Assembly (NCBI GenBank): GCA_905250125.1 | Contig: CAJNOL010000301.1 | Coordinates: 62,001 to 126,000, forward strand | Length of the DNA: 64,000 nt | Direction of reading: 5' to 3' | Source of the DNA: Rotaria sordida | Lineage: Eukaryota > Rotifera > Eurotatoria > Philodinida > Philodinidae | In this document: positions 36,501 to 48,114 of the stretch, piece after piece | Numbering within the stretch: position 1 is the stretch's first letter | How the letters are laid out: every line of letters starts with the position of its first letter | Program-made: the position numbers and the translations under genes | The notes under the pieces: generated by a model | What the model was told of the DNA's origin: nothing | The model's input: the letters and a program-made list of their open reading frames with translations, nothing else | The model's database searches: none

Positions 36501-39500
36501 TGCAACACAAGGACCTATGATAAATACTATTAATGATTTTTGGTAGAGAAATTTAATTTAAAATGAAGAATTTCTATTCTTTTTTTTAGGAGAATGATTT
36601 GGGAAAAAGATGTTAGCGTATTAGTAATGATAACAAATTTAAAAGAAAGTGGAAGAGTAAGATTATTTGAAATAAAATTTGGTATACAAAAGATTGGCTT
36701 TTTTTTTTTAGATAAAATGTGACGTATATTGGCCACTAGATGGTACTGAAACATTTGGAACTATTCAAGTAACTTTAATCAGTACGATTTCTCTTGCATA
36801 TTATGTTAAACGAATATTTTCAATTCGATGTGAAACAAACCAAAAGGTATAATTGAATTTTTTTCATGCTTAAAGATTAACTCTATGAGTGTTCCTCTCG
36901 AACGTTATGATTGAATGAGTATGTTGCTTGTCATGTACTTTTATGGAACTGACGAGAAGACCTTCTCAACTGCCTCTTTCCTCTTCCAATGGTTTTTTGC
37001 ATATAAATATTACATAGTGTTCTAATATAAACTCTAAAAGAATTTGGGTTTGACTAGCAAGGGAAGATCCCCAGACGATTAAAAGCGTCTAAGTCCATAT
37101 TGTGCCCAGTAGGAAGCTGCGGGTCCAGGATCGAGAGTAAAGTTTTATTTTTTTTTTCGGTTCCGGACCCACAATGCCTAGTCGTCGGGGATCGATATAC
37201 TAAAATACCGTCCAAAGGATTCGTGCTGACTTTTTAGTAGAGTTTTCCTGTATGGACCCAATTTTTCGATAAAATCCTATTATCGAATTTCGATCTGAAA
37301 ACTTTACTCAGATGAAGATCTCAATAAGATTAGCTTGTGCACAAAACTTCAGTAGTTTTCGATCGAATGTTTCTAATATATACATTTTTCAGACTTCAAT
37401 CGGGTTTTTTTTTCATTGATACAGTATAAAATATGTATATTTTGGAAGTTGCATATCTCAGAGACATTCGATCAAGAATTTCTGAAATTTTGTACATAAG
37501 CTAGTCTCTTACTGAGACCTTCATCTAGGGAAAGATTTTCGGATAAAATTCAACAGTAGGATTGTATCGAAAAATTTGTTCTATATAAGAAAAATACACT
37601 AAAAAGTTAATATCTCAGTCAAATCTATACGTCGAACGATTACTTCTAAAACGTGTCATGTCAAAAAATCTATTTGACTTTCTGAAAATTTTATTTAGCT
37701 CATCAATTCTGAACGTTTTGTTCATCAATTTCATTTTACTAATTGGCCTGATCATGGTGTACCCTTATTTACATTACCTGTCCTTTCATTTATACGTTAT
37801 TCATCAGATTGTAATACAGAAACAGGTGGTCCAATAGTTGTTCATTGTTCTGCTGGTGTTGGCCGTACTGGAACATATATAGTAATTGATACAATGTTAA
37901 AAAAAATTCATCAACAACAATCAATAAATATTCCTTGTTTTTTAAAACATATACGACAACAACGAAATTTTCTTGTTCAAACTGAAGAACAATTTATTTT
38001 TATATATGATGTTCTTAATGAAGCTGCACAATTATCAAATATTGGTTGTAATAATTTAGATTTAAATAAATATAATATTGATTATATTATAAAAACATTA
38101 AATACTTATGATAATGAATTTAATTTAACACGAATAGAAAAACAATTTCAATTAATTATAGAACAAATAAAAACATATAATCATCAATTATCAATTGGAC
38201 ATATGGAAGAAAATTTAGCAAAAAATAGAACACAAGCTATTTTACCATTAAATTCGTGTTGTGTTCTACTTTCTACAGATAGAAAAAAACCAGATCGAAA
38301 CTATATTAATGCATCATATATTCATGTAAGTTAATATTGAACTAAGAACTGCAATGTGATATTGACAGATAATTAAGGAAGTCTCTCAAATGATTAACCG
38401 TATTGTACTCTGAACTATATGCATTATATAGATCTTAATCAACTACGAATACCCTTAGAGTCCCTCAAAAAAAGTCACTTTTCGTCAGAATCATTGAAAT
38501 TAAGATAAATGCAGGGAAAGATAGCTCGTGATCTGATTTCTCTGAAATGATAAAAATATTTACCCGACACTTCGTTTTCTCGTTTTTCGACCACATCTCT
38601 AAGAATTGTCGAGGGAGTTTCATTGTAGTCAATATTTTTTTTTGCTTGAAAGTTCGTGTTTAAGGCTAGCCTCTCCCGTCGCTTAAAAAGTAAGAATTTT
38701 AAAAAAAAGGATCAGTCCTAAACATAAGCTTTCAAATAAAAAAAAGTTCAATGTATAGAATGAAGGTTCACAGAGAATTCTTGGAGATACTGATCGAGCT
38801 ATTTTTGATCCTTGTTTGGTGAATAGTATGATATAGGGGGTGAAAATTTTACTATAGCTTTCTCACATCAGCTTCAACATATCCTGAAAGTTTCATGCAA
38901 TTTGGATATTCCTGAACTGAGATCAATTTTTGAGAATGGTTTTAGGGTTATTATCGTATTGATCAATTTATCATTACACAACATCCAATGATGAATACAA
39001 TAATTGATTTTTGGCAAATGATATGGAATACCAATGCAAATATCATTGTTTCTTTATATGGTGATGAAAAATCACAAGTAAAATTTTGCTTGAAAAAACA
39101 AAAAAAAAATAATGTTTGTTTTTGATTATTTAGTCTGATGTACCTGATTTTTGGCCATTAGCAAATCAAATAATGAATTGTGGAAGTTTCATTGTCTGTT
39201 TGACAAATGAACATTTTGAATATGAATATATTTATCGCGATTTTTTACTTCGATCTGTTGAGGTTTGAAAGAAAACTTTTTCTTTTTTTTAGTTTATTAT
39301 TTCTTCGTTTTTTTTCTCTGTTTAAATTTAAAGGAAAATATTAAATTAGAAGTAAAATTAATTTCATGTACATATTGGCCAGAAACATGTTCACCAATTA
39401 AAACATCATTTAATCTTATAAATACAATAAAAAATTTAAATTCTATTGGACCTATTGTTGTACATGATTTTTTTGGTGGTCATCGTGCTGGTAAGAGAGA

Positions 39501-41053
39501 GAGAGAGAAGGTTGATAACTGATAAAATTGGCTCCTTCAAAGAAATTTAGTTTCTTCTATGTCAAACTCTGACACAAGGTGTCCGAAATTGATTTCTGAT
39601 GGAATTAGTCCTATAGCAGTTGTACCTAGGCCGGTTGAAATAATCAATGACTTTCATATGTATACTAAATTCAGCTATATCAATTTAATGATTAGTCAGT
39701 CTAGTTTTCATATGTTTTGATAACGCTACAAAGTGGTATAACAATATCGAGGAAAAAAAACACTGACCACTAACAAAAAATTCTAACGATACTATTTTTG
39801 AGATTATGATTTTATGTTTTTTTGACTAGGATTTAGTAGATTTCGATCTGAAAAAGTGTGCTCGAAGTAAAACTAAGATGATATTCTAAATCAACATTCT
39901 AAAATGAAGTCAACCTATGTGAGTGTCAAGTATTTTCGTGAATTGTTTTTTTTTCTTCGTCGAAAAATTCATCCCTCAGGGATGAGTCAAAAAATGTTTG
40001 CAACAGTTGGAATTAAATTTTAAGGTTATAAAATAAGAGTAGGATTCAATATCGCAGATAATAAAACTTGCGTTTTCGTGAAATTCATTTTTTTGACTCA
40101 TCTCTCTGAAGGAGTGAATTTTTCGATGAAAAAGAAAAATTCACGAAAATACTTGAAACTCAGTTTTAAATGCTGATTCAGAATATCATATTAGTTTCAC
40201 TCAGATCACATCTTTTCTGATCGAAATCTACTAAATACTAATCAAAAAAATATAAAATCAAGTCTAAAAAAATAGTATCCTTAGAATTTTTCTTGATGGT
40301 CAATGTTTTTTCCTCAGTAGTGTTATACCGTTTATTCGGTCCGATGATTTTACCCTTTTTCTAAGATTTGGCTCATCCCTGAGAAGAAATAGGGGGAGGC
40401 TTCTGCACGTTATTCCCACCTCCCTCCCCTTGGTAATATATGGATAGCTGTCTATTGAGAAAAAATCTTTGTAAACGAAGTTTCTTTCGGGCCCGGGCGG
40501 GCCTAAACAATGTTCGGACCACTTTGGGCTGGGCCAGGCCATAATAAAAGTGGCTCGATTTCGAGGTCTGCAGTATACGTGTGCCAGTCATAGACTGTTT
40601 CAACCGAGTTACGCACAGCAGAAACAAGTGCTATAGGACTAATTCTACTGGAAATTACTTTCGGATATCTTATATGAGAGTTTAACATAGAAGAAACCTA
40701 ATTTTTCGAAGGAGCCGATTTCAACAGTTATTGACCGTGTTCCTATTTTAAAAAAAATTGATCTTTTATGTTAATCTATCTTTTCTTTTCAAGCAACATT
40801 TTGCGCATTGTATACAATGAATGAACAAATAGAAAATGAAGGTATATTAAATGTATATGAATTAGCAAAATTTTATTATTTAAAACGACCAGGAATTTGG
40901 CGCCATCACGTAGGGCAAAAAAAAATTTCTTTTTAATAAAAAACAAAGCCTTTTTTTTTCTCTTTTCTATAGGGTGATTTATTATTTTTATATCGATGTG
41001 CAGAAATTCTTTTTCGTGAATATAAATTATCAAATTACGATCATCGTTGTTGA
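30595..41053 (+). CDS. Receptor-type protein tyrosine phosphatase, R5 (PTPRG/PTPRZ)-like intracellular part
   Basis: Transmembrane phosphatase that would dephosphorylate phosphotyrosine proteins at the plasma membrane. The N-terminus has a hydrophobic leader and an Ig-like segment ([17 protein letters not shown]), then an FN3-like region (33,000-33,820) and a TM helix ([20 protein letters not shown], about 35,700-35,775). Domain D1 reads [23 protein letters not shown] and [10 protein letters not shown], with the catalytic Cys at 37846-37848, so it looks active. Domain D2 reads [13 protein letters not shown] and [10 protein letters not shown], but its signature is [11 protein letters not shown] with Asp (39466-39468) in place of Cys, as in PTPRG and PTPRZ D2. 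The stop is 41051-41053. Vertebrate R5 members have a carbonic-anhydrase-like domain that I do not see here. Some joins (for example near 36000-36040) are unclear. Four introns carry long hairpins. Confidence 0.85.
31799..32457. mobile_element. 659-bp palindromic element with Tc1-like ends, phosphatase intron
   Basis: Left end cagtactggccaaaaatata, preceded by TA (31797-31798). The right end is its diverged complement (aaatttttggccagtaatg). Arms of about 310 bp pair through to a centre near 32120 (aaaaagttacaagcattac against its complement tattctttgtaactttt). Ends of the CAGT.CTGGCCAAAA type are characteristic of Tc1-like elements. No transposase is present. Confidence 0.8.
34045..34252. repeat. 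Degenerate TTAATTAG-type tandem repeat
   Basis: About 200 bp in the phosphatase intron (33821-35480) built from permutations of ttagttaattag and tttattaaac. No GC-rich interruption. Simple-sequence DNA. Confidence 0.7.
37108..37195. repeat. GC-rich phrase repeat in phosphatase intron
   Basis: Contains gtaggaagctgcgggtcc (37109-37126) and cggttccggaccc. The first motif recurs, inverted, at 10967-10984 and 11820-11836. It lies just before the hairpin that starts near 37215. Confidence 0.5.
37215..37640. repeat. 425-bp hairpin in phosphatase intron
   Basis: Arms of about 170 bp around a centre near 37425. Paired segments include caatttttcgataaaatcct (37260) with its complement near 37560, and gaagatctcaataagatta (37314) with its complement near 37510. 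Outer bases pair as gctgactttttagt (37229) with the complement near 37605. Confidence 0.7.
38490..38900. repeat. Degenerate hairpin in phosphatase intron
   Basis: Inner arms 38615-38685 and 38705-38770 pair well (ttcattgtagtcaatatttt and tatttgaaagcttatgttta, the latter being the complement of the right arm). Outer parts are more diverged. A fragment of family F1 (tatatagatcttaatcaac and nearby, 38405-38460) lies immediately upstream. Confidence 0.55.
39508..40738. repeat. 1.23-kb hairpin nearly filling a phosphatase intron, one arm interrupted
   Basis: The outer arms start ggttgataactg (39508) and end cagttattgacc (40738). Strong pairs include gaattagtcctatagcag (39603) with tgctataggactaattc (40631), and gaggaaaaaa (39747) with its complement near 40310. 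Innermost arms (39825-39997 and 40088-40258) surround a centre near 40042. The right arm carries about 200 extra bases (about 40340-40565) with a GC-rich block (gggcccgggcgggcct) that the left arm lacks. The intron itself is 39491-40793. Confidence 0.75.
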
Positions 41054-41578
41054 TCAACTTTTCCATGATAAATAGATACTGATTTGTTAATATATACCAA
41101 AAAATATTGTCTCAATATTTATATGATATAATAATCGAAACTCATGTAATTATTATTGATAAACATTTTGCAACACATTATTTTTTTTTTTTTTTGTGTA
41201 ATAGTTAATTATTATATATCACGAATAGTTCAGTTATATGAATGGAATGGTCACTTTTCTCTTTTGCTTTATTTTTTCTTTTCAGGAAAAACAGTACTTT
41301 TATTATTAATTTTATTTTATAACGTATCATCTTTTTTCTCTTAGTGTGTCAGATATATAGTATTAATGAAGAGGTGTCGTTTCTTTTTTTTTTTTTTTTT
41401 GTATATTGTATTTTTGTCTTTTGATGATGCATGTCGTTAGAGAGAAATGATGAATATGTACACAACTTTTTTTTTTCTTTCTATTTTTAAATATATAATT
41501 TAGTATAACAAATTCATTTTTTTGTTACATTGAAAAGTAATGAGAAAAGAACTCAGTGCTAACGAAGGTTTTTATACG

Positions 41579-42728
41579 TTAAGGGCCCCCCACCCCTCTA
41601 AATTTTTTTTTTCCCCAGAACACTCAATCTTACTGAAATTTTTATTGAATATGTATCTGACCATTGATAGTTCTCAGTAAAAATTTGAGCTCATAATATT
41701 GAGTTTTCCGCGAGTTATTGTAACATCAAGGGTCAAAAGTAGGTGTCTGTGTGTCAAAGATTTTGTTTTCAATTTTAGTGATACGGACCTCGGGATGGTG
41801 TCAAAATGTAGAGAAGACCTGCCCCTACAACCTAACAAAGCCGGATTTTTGAAAAAAAAAAATTAATTTTTTTAGACAGTTTTTTCGAAAAACCTAGATC
41901 AATTTTTTAGAAAACTCGAGTTTTTTGTAAACAAATAAATTGAAAACAAAAATTCTGGCTTTGTTAGGTTGTAGCACTGATATTTACCTTCATTTTAAAA
42001 CCTTCCCGAGCATTCTACCATTTAAAATGGCGGAGAAATCTTTGACACACAGTCAAAGAAAACGAAAAAAAACAGTTTCGAGAAAAACACAAAACAATTT
42101 TTTCTTTGATTATCGCGATTTTTTCGTTTAAAAATGGTAGTGAATAAACAAGAAGGCAGTTTATTATAGGTTATCGACTATGGCGAATCGTATGAGCACA
42201 TGGAGAGATATGTGTGACGTAGTTTTTTTTTTACGTGTAAGCGTTGGTCTCACGAAAAACCATCAAAAACCACTGGTTTTTGAAAAAATCTATAAAATTA
42301 CTTGAATTTAATATGTATAATGAAACTAGTGTTTTGAATCAGATATTACGAAACAAAACATTCAATTTTCTGTTGCCGAGTGGGCAAAAGAAAATTAATG
42401 ACTTATTCTTGTGTTTATTGTATAAAAAAACATACAACGAAATTCGCGGGTTCATGCTCAGTCATCACCACCTGGCTCGTAAGCATCATCCTCTTCAGTT
42501 TCACCTTCTTCACTCTCTATTGATTTCAATAACTGAAGTTTTCGAAAAAAAAATTTTTGATGCAGGGGTCTTCAGAAAAACCGTTGTAAAACCCTCAAAA
42601 CCCATCGAAAAACCAATAAATTATAGTGCATTCGAAAGTAGAGATAATGGGCTATCTAACTATGTATAAATCTAAAAATCGATATTTTTGTCGAAAATTC
42701 CTTTTTTTTGAGGGGTGGGGGCCCTTAA
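41579..42728. mobile_element. 1.15-kb non-autonomous element with TTAA flanks
   Basis: TTAA at 41579-41582 and 42725-42728 borders inverted ends gggccccccacccctc and gaggggtgggggccc. Inside lies a second palindrome (41747-42050, gtgtgtcaaag against ctttgacacac; cctacaacctaacaaagcc against ggctttgttaggttgtag). TTAA is the target of piggyBac-type transposases. The terminal GGG differs from the CCC usual for piggyBac, so the class is uncertain. A 141-codon frame at 42244-42669 resembles no known protein. Confidence 0.65.
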
Positions 42729-42850
42729 AAGAATCTTTAAACATCTTGGTAACGTATAATAAAACTAAAGAAGTTGTAATAGAAGAATCCTTGTTCTGAT
42801 AGAATATGAGAGAGAATATTTAGGAAGAGAAAATCTCTCCAAATATCAAA

Positions 42851-43020
42851 TCACTTTTCGACCGAGACGATGCTTATTTGACGAGTAGTAGAAAGGCGAT
42901 CATAGTGATTTTTGTTGAAAAAATTCAATAAAGTTTCGAGCGAATGTAGACTCGAAAAATCAAATCATTCTAGACTTTTCTATTACTCATTAAATGAATA
43001 TCGTCTTGATTGAAAAGTAA
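42851..43020. mobile_element. 170-bp MITE upstream of hydrolase A
   Basis: Terminal arms of about 46 bp (42851-42897 and 42975-43020) pair: tcacttttcgaccgagacga against the complement of tcgtcttgattgaaaagtaa. A 77-bp relative lies at 58736-58812. Non-coding. Confidence 0.65.
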
Positions 43021-43277
43021 TTTCATATCTGCAGAAATTACCTAGCTTAACCTTTCGCTGTTGACAATAACTAATTAATTTTGAGAAAATTTTAATTCAA
43101 TGTTAATTTTTAGAGGCACACACATCTGAGTGACATCCTCCCCCACGACAGATATTGATATACGATCACAGACTGTATATCAATAATGTCTTGTTATAGT
43201 ATATGACCTGCTTTCACAGCACATTTTAATCTCGTAGAGATTTTTTGATTGAATGTTTATACTTGTAGAGAATACTA

Positions 43278-44690
43278 ATGATTATAACAGAACTTAATAT
43301 TCCATGTGTATGGGGTGGTATTTTAAAAGGAATATTACTCAAGAATGATACAATAGTGACTAGTGAATATAATAAAATCACTACGAAAATTATTGGTATT
43401 CATGGATGGCTTGATAATTTTAATTCATTACTACCTATGGTAGAAAAATTAATAGATCATCATCCAAGTAAGTCTTAACATGTGTCAAGAGGAAAAATAA
43501 GAATAATGTTATTATTAAATAATAGATTATGAAATCTATTTATATGATCGTGCTGGTCATGGATTTTCTAGTCATCTTCCAAAAGGTTTTGATTATTCGC
43601 ATGCACATAATCTTGAAGATCTACGTATTGTTGTTCAAGGTTAGTATTTATTGACAAGAAAAAAAAAAGGTTTAATATAATTCTCTTGTTAAGCTCTTGG
43701 TTGGAATAAAGAAAAATTTTCTATTATTGGTCATAGTTATGGAGCAATTCTTGGAATGATAGTTAAGTCTTTTGTATAATTGATATTATAAACATAATCT
43801 TTATTTTCATTTAGTATGCAGCAAGTTATCCAGACGATATTGTATGTCTTGTTGCTATTGATGCTTTAGTTCGACCACATGTATCATCAGATTTATTCTG
43901 GACAACTATTGGTTCTCGTATTGATAATAGTTTACAATATTTAAGTCGTAAATCGAAAACCTATACAGATGAATTAACATTTGAAAAAGCAGTTGAACAG
44001 TTCGTAGACAAAAAAAAAATCCATAGTCTAAAATATAATGAAATATATTTATTTTAGTACAAAGAATAGTAGACCTGGTATTACTGATGAAGCTGCTAAA
44101 TTATTAACTGAACGAGCAGTTCGTCGAGATTCAGGTTTATTATCATTATATATTTTTCTTGTAGGCAAAGTTTTTTTTTTTTAATATTCTAGATAATAAA
44201 TTACATTTTACTCGCGATGAATCATTGAAATTAGTTAGTATTATAATAAGTATTGTATTAAAAAAAACGTATCATTCTCTTTTCATTTTCATAGTTATCA
44301 CTTTTTCCATTCACTGATAATATGGTTGAAAATGTTGTTCAAGCAATGAAAGGATCTATTCTTTTTATTGGGTATATTCTTGTATAGTAGAATAATAAAA
44401 ATGATTGATTTTTTATTTAAAGTGCAACTAATCCTCAATGGCCTAGACCATCTAAAACAATTGATTTACTTAAAAAATATCATCTTAATGTGAATAAGCA
44501 ATGCTAATTTATTTAATGATTTTAAAAAATGTTTTTTTTTTCTCTTTTTTAGTTTGAAATGACTTTAATTGATGGACCACATCATTTTCATATGACACAT
44601 ATTGATGAAGTTGTTAATCGAATTGAACAATATTTTGACAAATATCTTCAACAATCTTCGATAACAATGATACAACATAGTCAATTGTGA
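43278..44690 (+). CDS. SERHL-like alpha/beta hydrolase, copy A
   Basis: Serine hydrolase of the SERHL (serine hydrolase-like) group; substrate unknown even in vertebrates. About nine small exons start at the ATG 43278 (MIITELNIPCVWGGILKG). Key motifs are the oxyanion-side GIHGWLDNFNSLLP, YDRAGHGFSSHLP, the nucleophile elbow IGHSYGA and the catalytic-His region IDGPHHFHM. All are present in order, so the copy looks functional. The stop is 44688-44690. It is the first of three tandem copies on plus, with the same exon plan in each. An acceptor-like site (cttgtag) lies 9 bases before the ATG. Confidence 0.88.
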
Positions 44691-46047
44691 TTGATTTTAA
44701 AATATCAGATTTATTTGTTTGTTCTTTTTCTTTTTCTATAATTTATTTTAATATAAAAAATAAATGATTTCATGATTGAATATTACGTTTTATCTAAGCT
44801 GATGTTTTATCTCAAGATAAAATCTTCTCAACTTTTTGCTAGTTGTTGTAGTTACGAACAGGTTTCTATCAAGTTTATAATACTTAGAAAACGTCTCCCA
44901 AGACAGATATTTGAATTATAATGTCAATCGTCTCTTCCTTATGTCGAAGACGAAAGAAATCTATCTTTGATGGATTTATTACAAAATCCGAAGCATCTTA
45001 ATGGAAGACATTCCAAACATAAGAATTCAATAGGAATTATTTGAGTGACAGTTCGCCAATTGAATAATTACTTTTGAATCGAGACTATATGCATGATGTA
45101 GATCCAAATAAGCTATGAATACCATGGTAATGGAAAGCTCGATTGGACTTACGACGCTGGAGAAACGAGAATATTCTGTACTTTTTTTTTTCATGAAAAA
45201 ATTGTCTTGAGAAAGAAACACAAAATAAAGTACAATTTCCGCTATTTTCGTTGTGTAAATTTGATTTTTTTTTCTAATTGTTTATTGTTTTAAGACAATA
45301 TTCCCATCCGAAAATATAGTCAATAGATAGATACTACTTGAAGCTATACAGTTGGTTACAAAAATCCAAAAATTTTGAGTCAAGAAAGAGGAAGATATTC
45401 TTAATGAGAGTAGTTTATTATGAAAGTTTCAGGTCTTTCGATTTGTTTCTCTGAAATCCATTGGTTTATTTAAGTGATGTAAAGGAGATGATATTATCAT
45501 GGTTGTATCTTAGGGTAAGAACAGCGACAGAATCTGAAAAACTAGACTTGTTTCTATGCAATGTTTTAAGTCGAAATCTGAAAATCAGTTTTTCTATTAC
45601 TACGTTATTCATTTAAAAAATGCCGTAAAAGTACAGTATCTTCGCAGCAATAAGCGAAGAGCTCTTTTTCAGGATATTCATAATTCATTTGGATCTACCT
45701 AATACACATAGCTCTCTACTCAAAAAGCGATTGAATAGTTGGAGATCTTCCCTTGTTAGACTTATTGCTAGCTAAAATATGTAGTTAAGAATGTCCGTTT
45801 CAACTAAAAAATGAAATTTCGGGAAGTTTTTCCACGATCAATAAATCTTGATAGCAATACTTTTTATTACATCAAGACTTGAAATACATACAATAGAACT
45901 ACAGGCTTCGATCATTCATCTACACTGTCATGAATGTTGTAACATTCAAGTAGAGAATGTAAAACTTTTTTAAATAATTTAAAATCTTGTTTAACATTAT
46001 TGCATTGATAAAAAAATTGGTCTTTGTTATTTTCAGAAAATCTATCA
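44691..46047. other. Intergenic stretch between hydrolases A and B
   Basis: Contains F1 copy c (about 45055-45775) and AT-rich filler. No gene seen. Confidence 0.45.
45055..45775. repeat. Hairpin repeat family F1, copy c
   Basis: Left end ttttgaatcgagactatatg then atgtagatccaaataagcta (about 45071-45117). The right end (45670-45730) is its complement in diverged form (tttggatctacctaatacac). The inner sequence cttcgcagcaataagc (45641) matches the arms of copies a and b. No GC-rich insert. No coding capacity. Confidence 0.65.
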
Positions 46048-48104
46048 ATGGTAACAAAATTGAATATACCTTGTGTATGGGGTGGTCATTTAGCTGGAAT
46101 TTTATTAAAAAATCATGCTGCGGCATCAGTCAAGACACCAACAACGAAAATCATCGGTATTCATGGATGGCTTGATAATCTTAATTCATTATTACCATTA
46201 GCAGAAAGATTAATAGATCGTCATCCAAGTAAGTTTTAATACTTGTTGAAAAAAAAATTTTATTATCCAATGATAGATTATGAAATCTATTTATATGATC
46301 GTGCTGGACATGGATTTTCTAGTCATCTTCCAAAAGGTTCTGATTATTCACATGCTTATAGTCTACGAGATCTTCGTACTGTTGTTCAAGGTTAGTATTT
46401 ATTGACAAAAAAAAAAAAGGTTTAATATAATTCTCTTGTTAAGGTCTTGATTGGAATAAGGAAAAATTTTCTTTAATTGGTCATAGTTATGGAGGACATA
46501 TTTCATTTACAGTAAAGTTCTTTTCTTTGATTATTTTCTATTGATATATTTGTTTATTTCATAGTATGCAGCAGCTTATCCAGAAGAAATTTCATGTCTT
46601 GTTACACTTGATTCTATTATTAGAGGCGAATTTTCATCGGAACCTTTATGGGAAAATGTTGCTACGCGAATTGATAAAAATATAGAATATCATAGTAAAT
46701 CACCTAAATCGTATCAAAAAGAATTAACATATGAAAAAGCTATTGAATTGTAAGTAGAAATCAATTAGATAACAAAATTTCATATATATATCTATTAATC
46801 TTCAATCTTGGATTGAAAGGTTAATAGAGTCAATCTCGGATTTATCTAGACAAATCTTAGATTGAATATATTTTTAATTTGATCAATCCGAGAATGATCT
46901 GAATTAATGTTCATTCGATATCGAATCCTAGATTGGATGCTAGCATATAAATATATTTTTATTACATTTAAAGAGTAAGAAGTTCAAGACGTGGTATTGA
47001 TGATGAATCAGCGAAATTACTTGCCGAACGATCAATCGATCGAGATAAACGTTAGTAGAAATTCTATTTTTCTTTGTTATTTTCTTTTCTCAAATAATAT
47101 ACTTTAGATAATAAATTATATTTTACACGAGATGAATCATTAAAAAATGTTAGTAAAATTGATTAAAGATAAAAATAAAATTTCGCTTTTATTTTTCATA
47201 GTTGCATTTATTACCATTTACTCAACATTCAGCTGAAGACGCAATTAAAGCTATTCAAGCATCAGTTCTTTGTATTGGGTATTAATAATTATTATCCGTT
47301 TCAAAATAAAGAAGATCTTACGGTTATCTCTAAATAACTTTCGATAGGAAGAAGATAGAGAGCTACAGTTTTCACTATTGGAAAGTGGAGTTTTGGGAAG
47401 GGGAGGAGGCATTGAGACAGATCGAAATCCGATTGGTCAACACTGGATCGATCAGATGAATTCTTAGAGAAAAACCTTACAACTCTTGAACAGAACAAGG
47501 CATGGATTAGAGAGATATTCACAAGGTGATATTTTCATGCCCTGATCAGACAGGGTAGGATAGATTATCCTACCTAACGGATGTTTTTGCATTGTATTTT
47601 TCAATCGAATTCAAAATTATGCCTTCAAAGTACCTATGGAGTAGTTGAATCACTATTTTCAAAATGTTCACGAAGAATCCACCTGATTGATCAACTTTTG
47701 ACTAATCAGATATTGATATGCTTGATTGCTCTCAAGATTCATATCGAAGGTCTCTATCTTCTTTCAATCGAAAGTTATTTACAAAACCTTTTAAGGTTTC
47801 TTGTATTTTGATATGAATAATAGTTTACTTGAATTTATATGATGTTTAATATTTTTAATTTTCTATATTAAGAATGCTTAATCCTCGATGGTCTGTATCT
47901 AAAAGTTCAGTTGAATTATTAAAAAAACATATTCCTAATGTAAGTAATCAATATATATGTATTCATAATGAATTATTACAACTAATTTTTCTTCTATTAT
48001 AGTTTGAAATGATATTAATCGATGGATCTCATTATTTTCATATGGCAAAAGTTGATGAAGTTTCGAAACATATCGATCAATATTTTAATAAATATCTTAA
48101 ATAA
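46048..48104 (+). CDS. SERHL-like alpha/beta hydrolase, copy B
   Basis: Second tandem copy. The first ATG after a good acceptor-like site (gttattttcag) is 46048 and gives MVTKLNIPCVWGGHLAG. The frame keeps GIHGWLDNLNSLLP, YDRAGHGFSSHLP, IGHSYGG and IDGSHYFHM, with the stop at 48102-48104. The penultimate intron (47281-47872) is about ten times the size of its counterpart in copy A because it holds a 470-bp hairpin. Sequence identity to copy A is high in the first three exons and lower toward the C-terminus. All core motifs are intact. Confidence 0.86.
47321..47793. repeat. 470-bp hairpin in hydrolase B intron
   Basis: The ends pair as aaataactttcgat (47331) with its complement (47770). Inner segments pair too: gaagaagatagaga (47347) with the complement at 47750, and ttggtcaacactggatcgat (47434) with the complement near 47690. 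The centre (about 47555) is itself a hairpin: gggtaggata / tatcctacct. Confidence 0.65.
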
Positions 48105-48114
48105 TCATTTTCTA

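Larger units (their letters stand above)
41054..43277. other. Intergenic stretch between phosphatase and hydrolase A
   Basis: Holds a TTAA-flanked element (41579-42728) and a small MITE (42851-43020), with T-rich sequence between. No gene seen. Confidence 0.5.

Noticed and set aside
41156-41344. 62-codon frame after the phosphatase
   Set aside because: T-rich sequence just downstream of the phosphatase stop, probably 3' UTR.
42244-42669. 141-codon plus-strand frame
   Set aside because: Lies inside the TTAA-flanked element, has no recognisable domain and no transposase motif; most likely chance.
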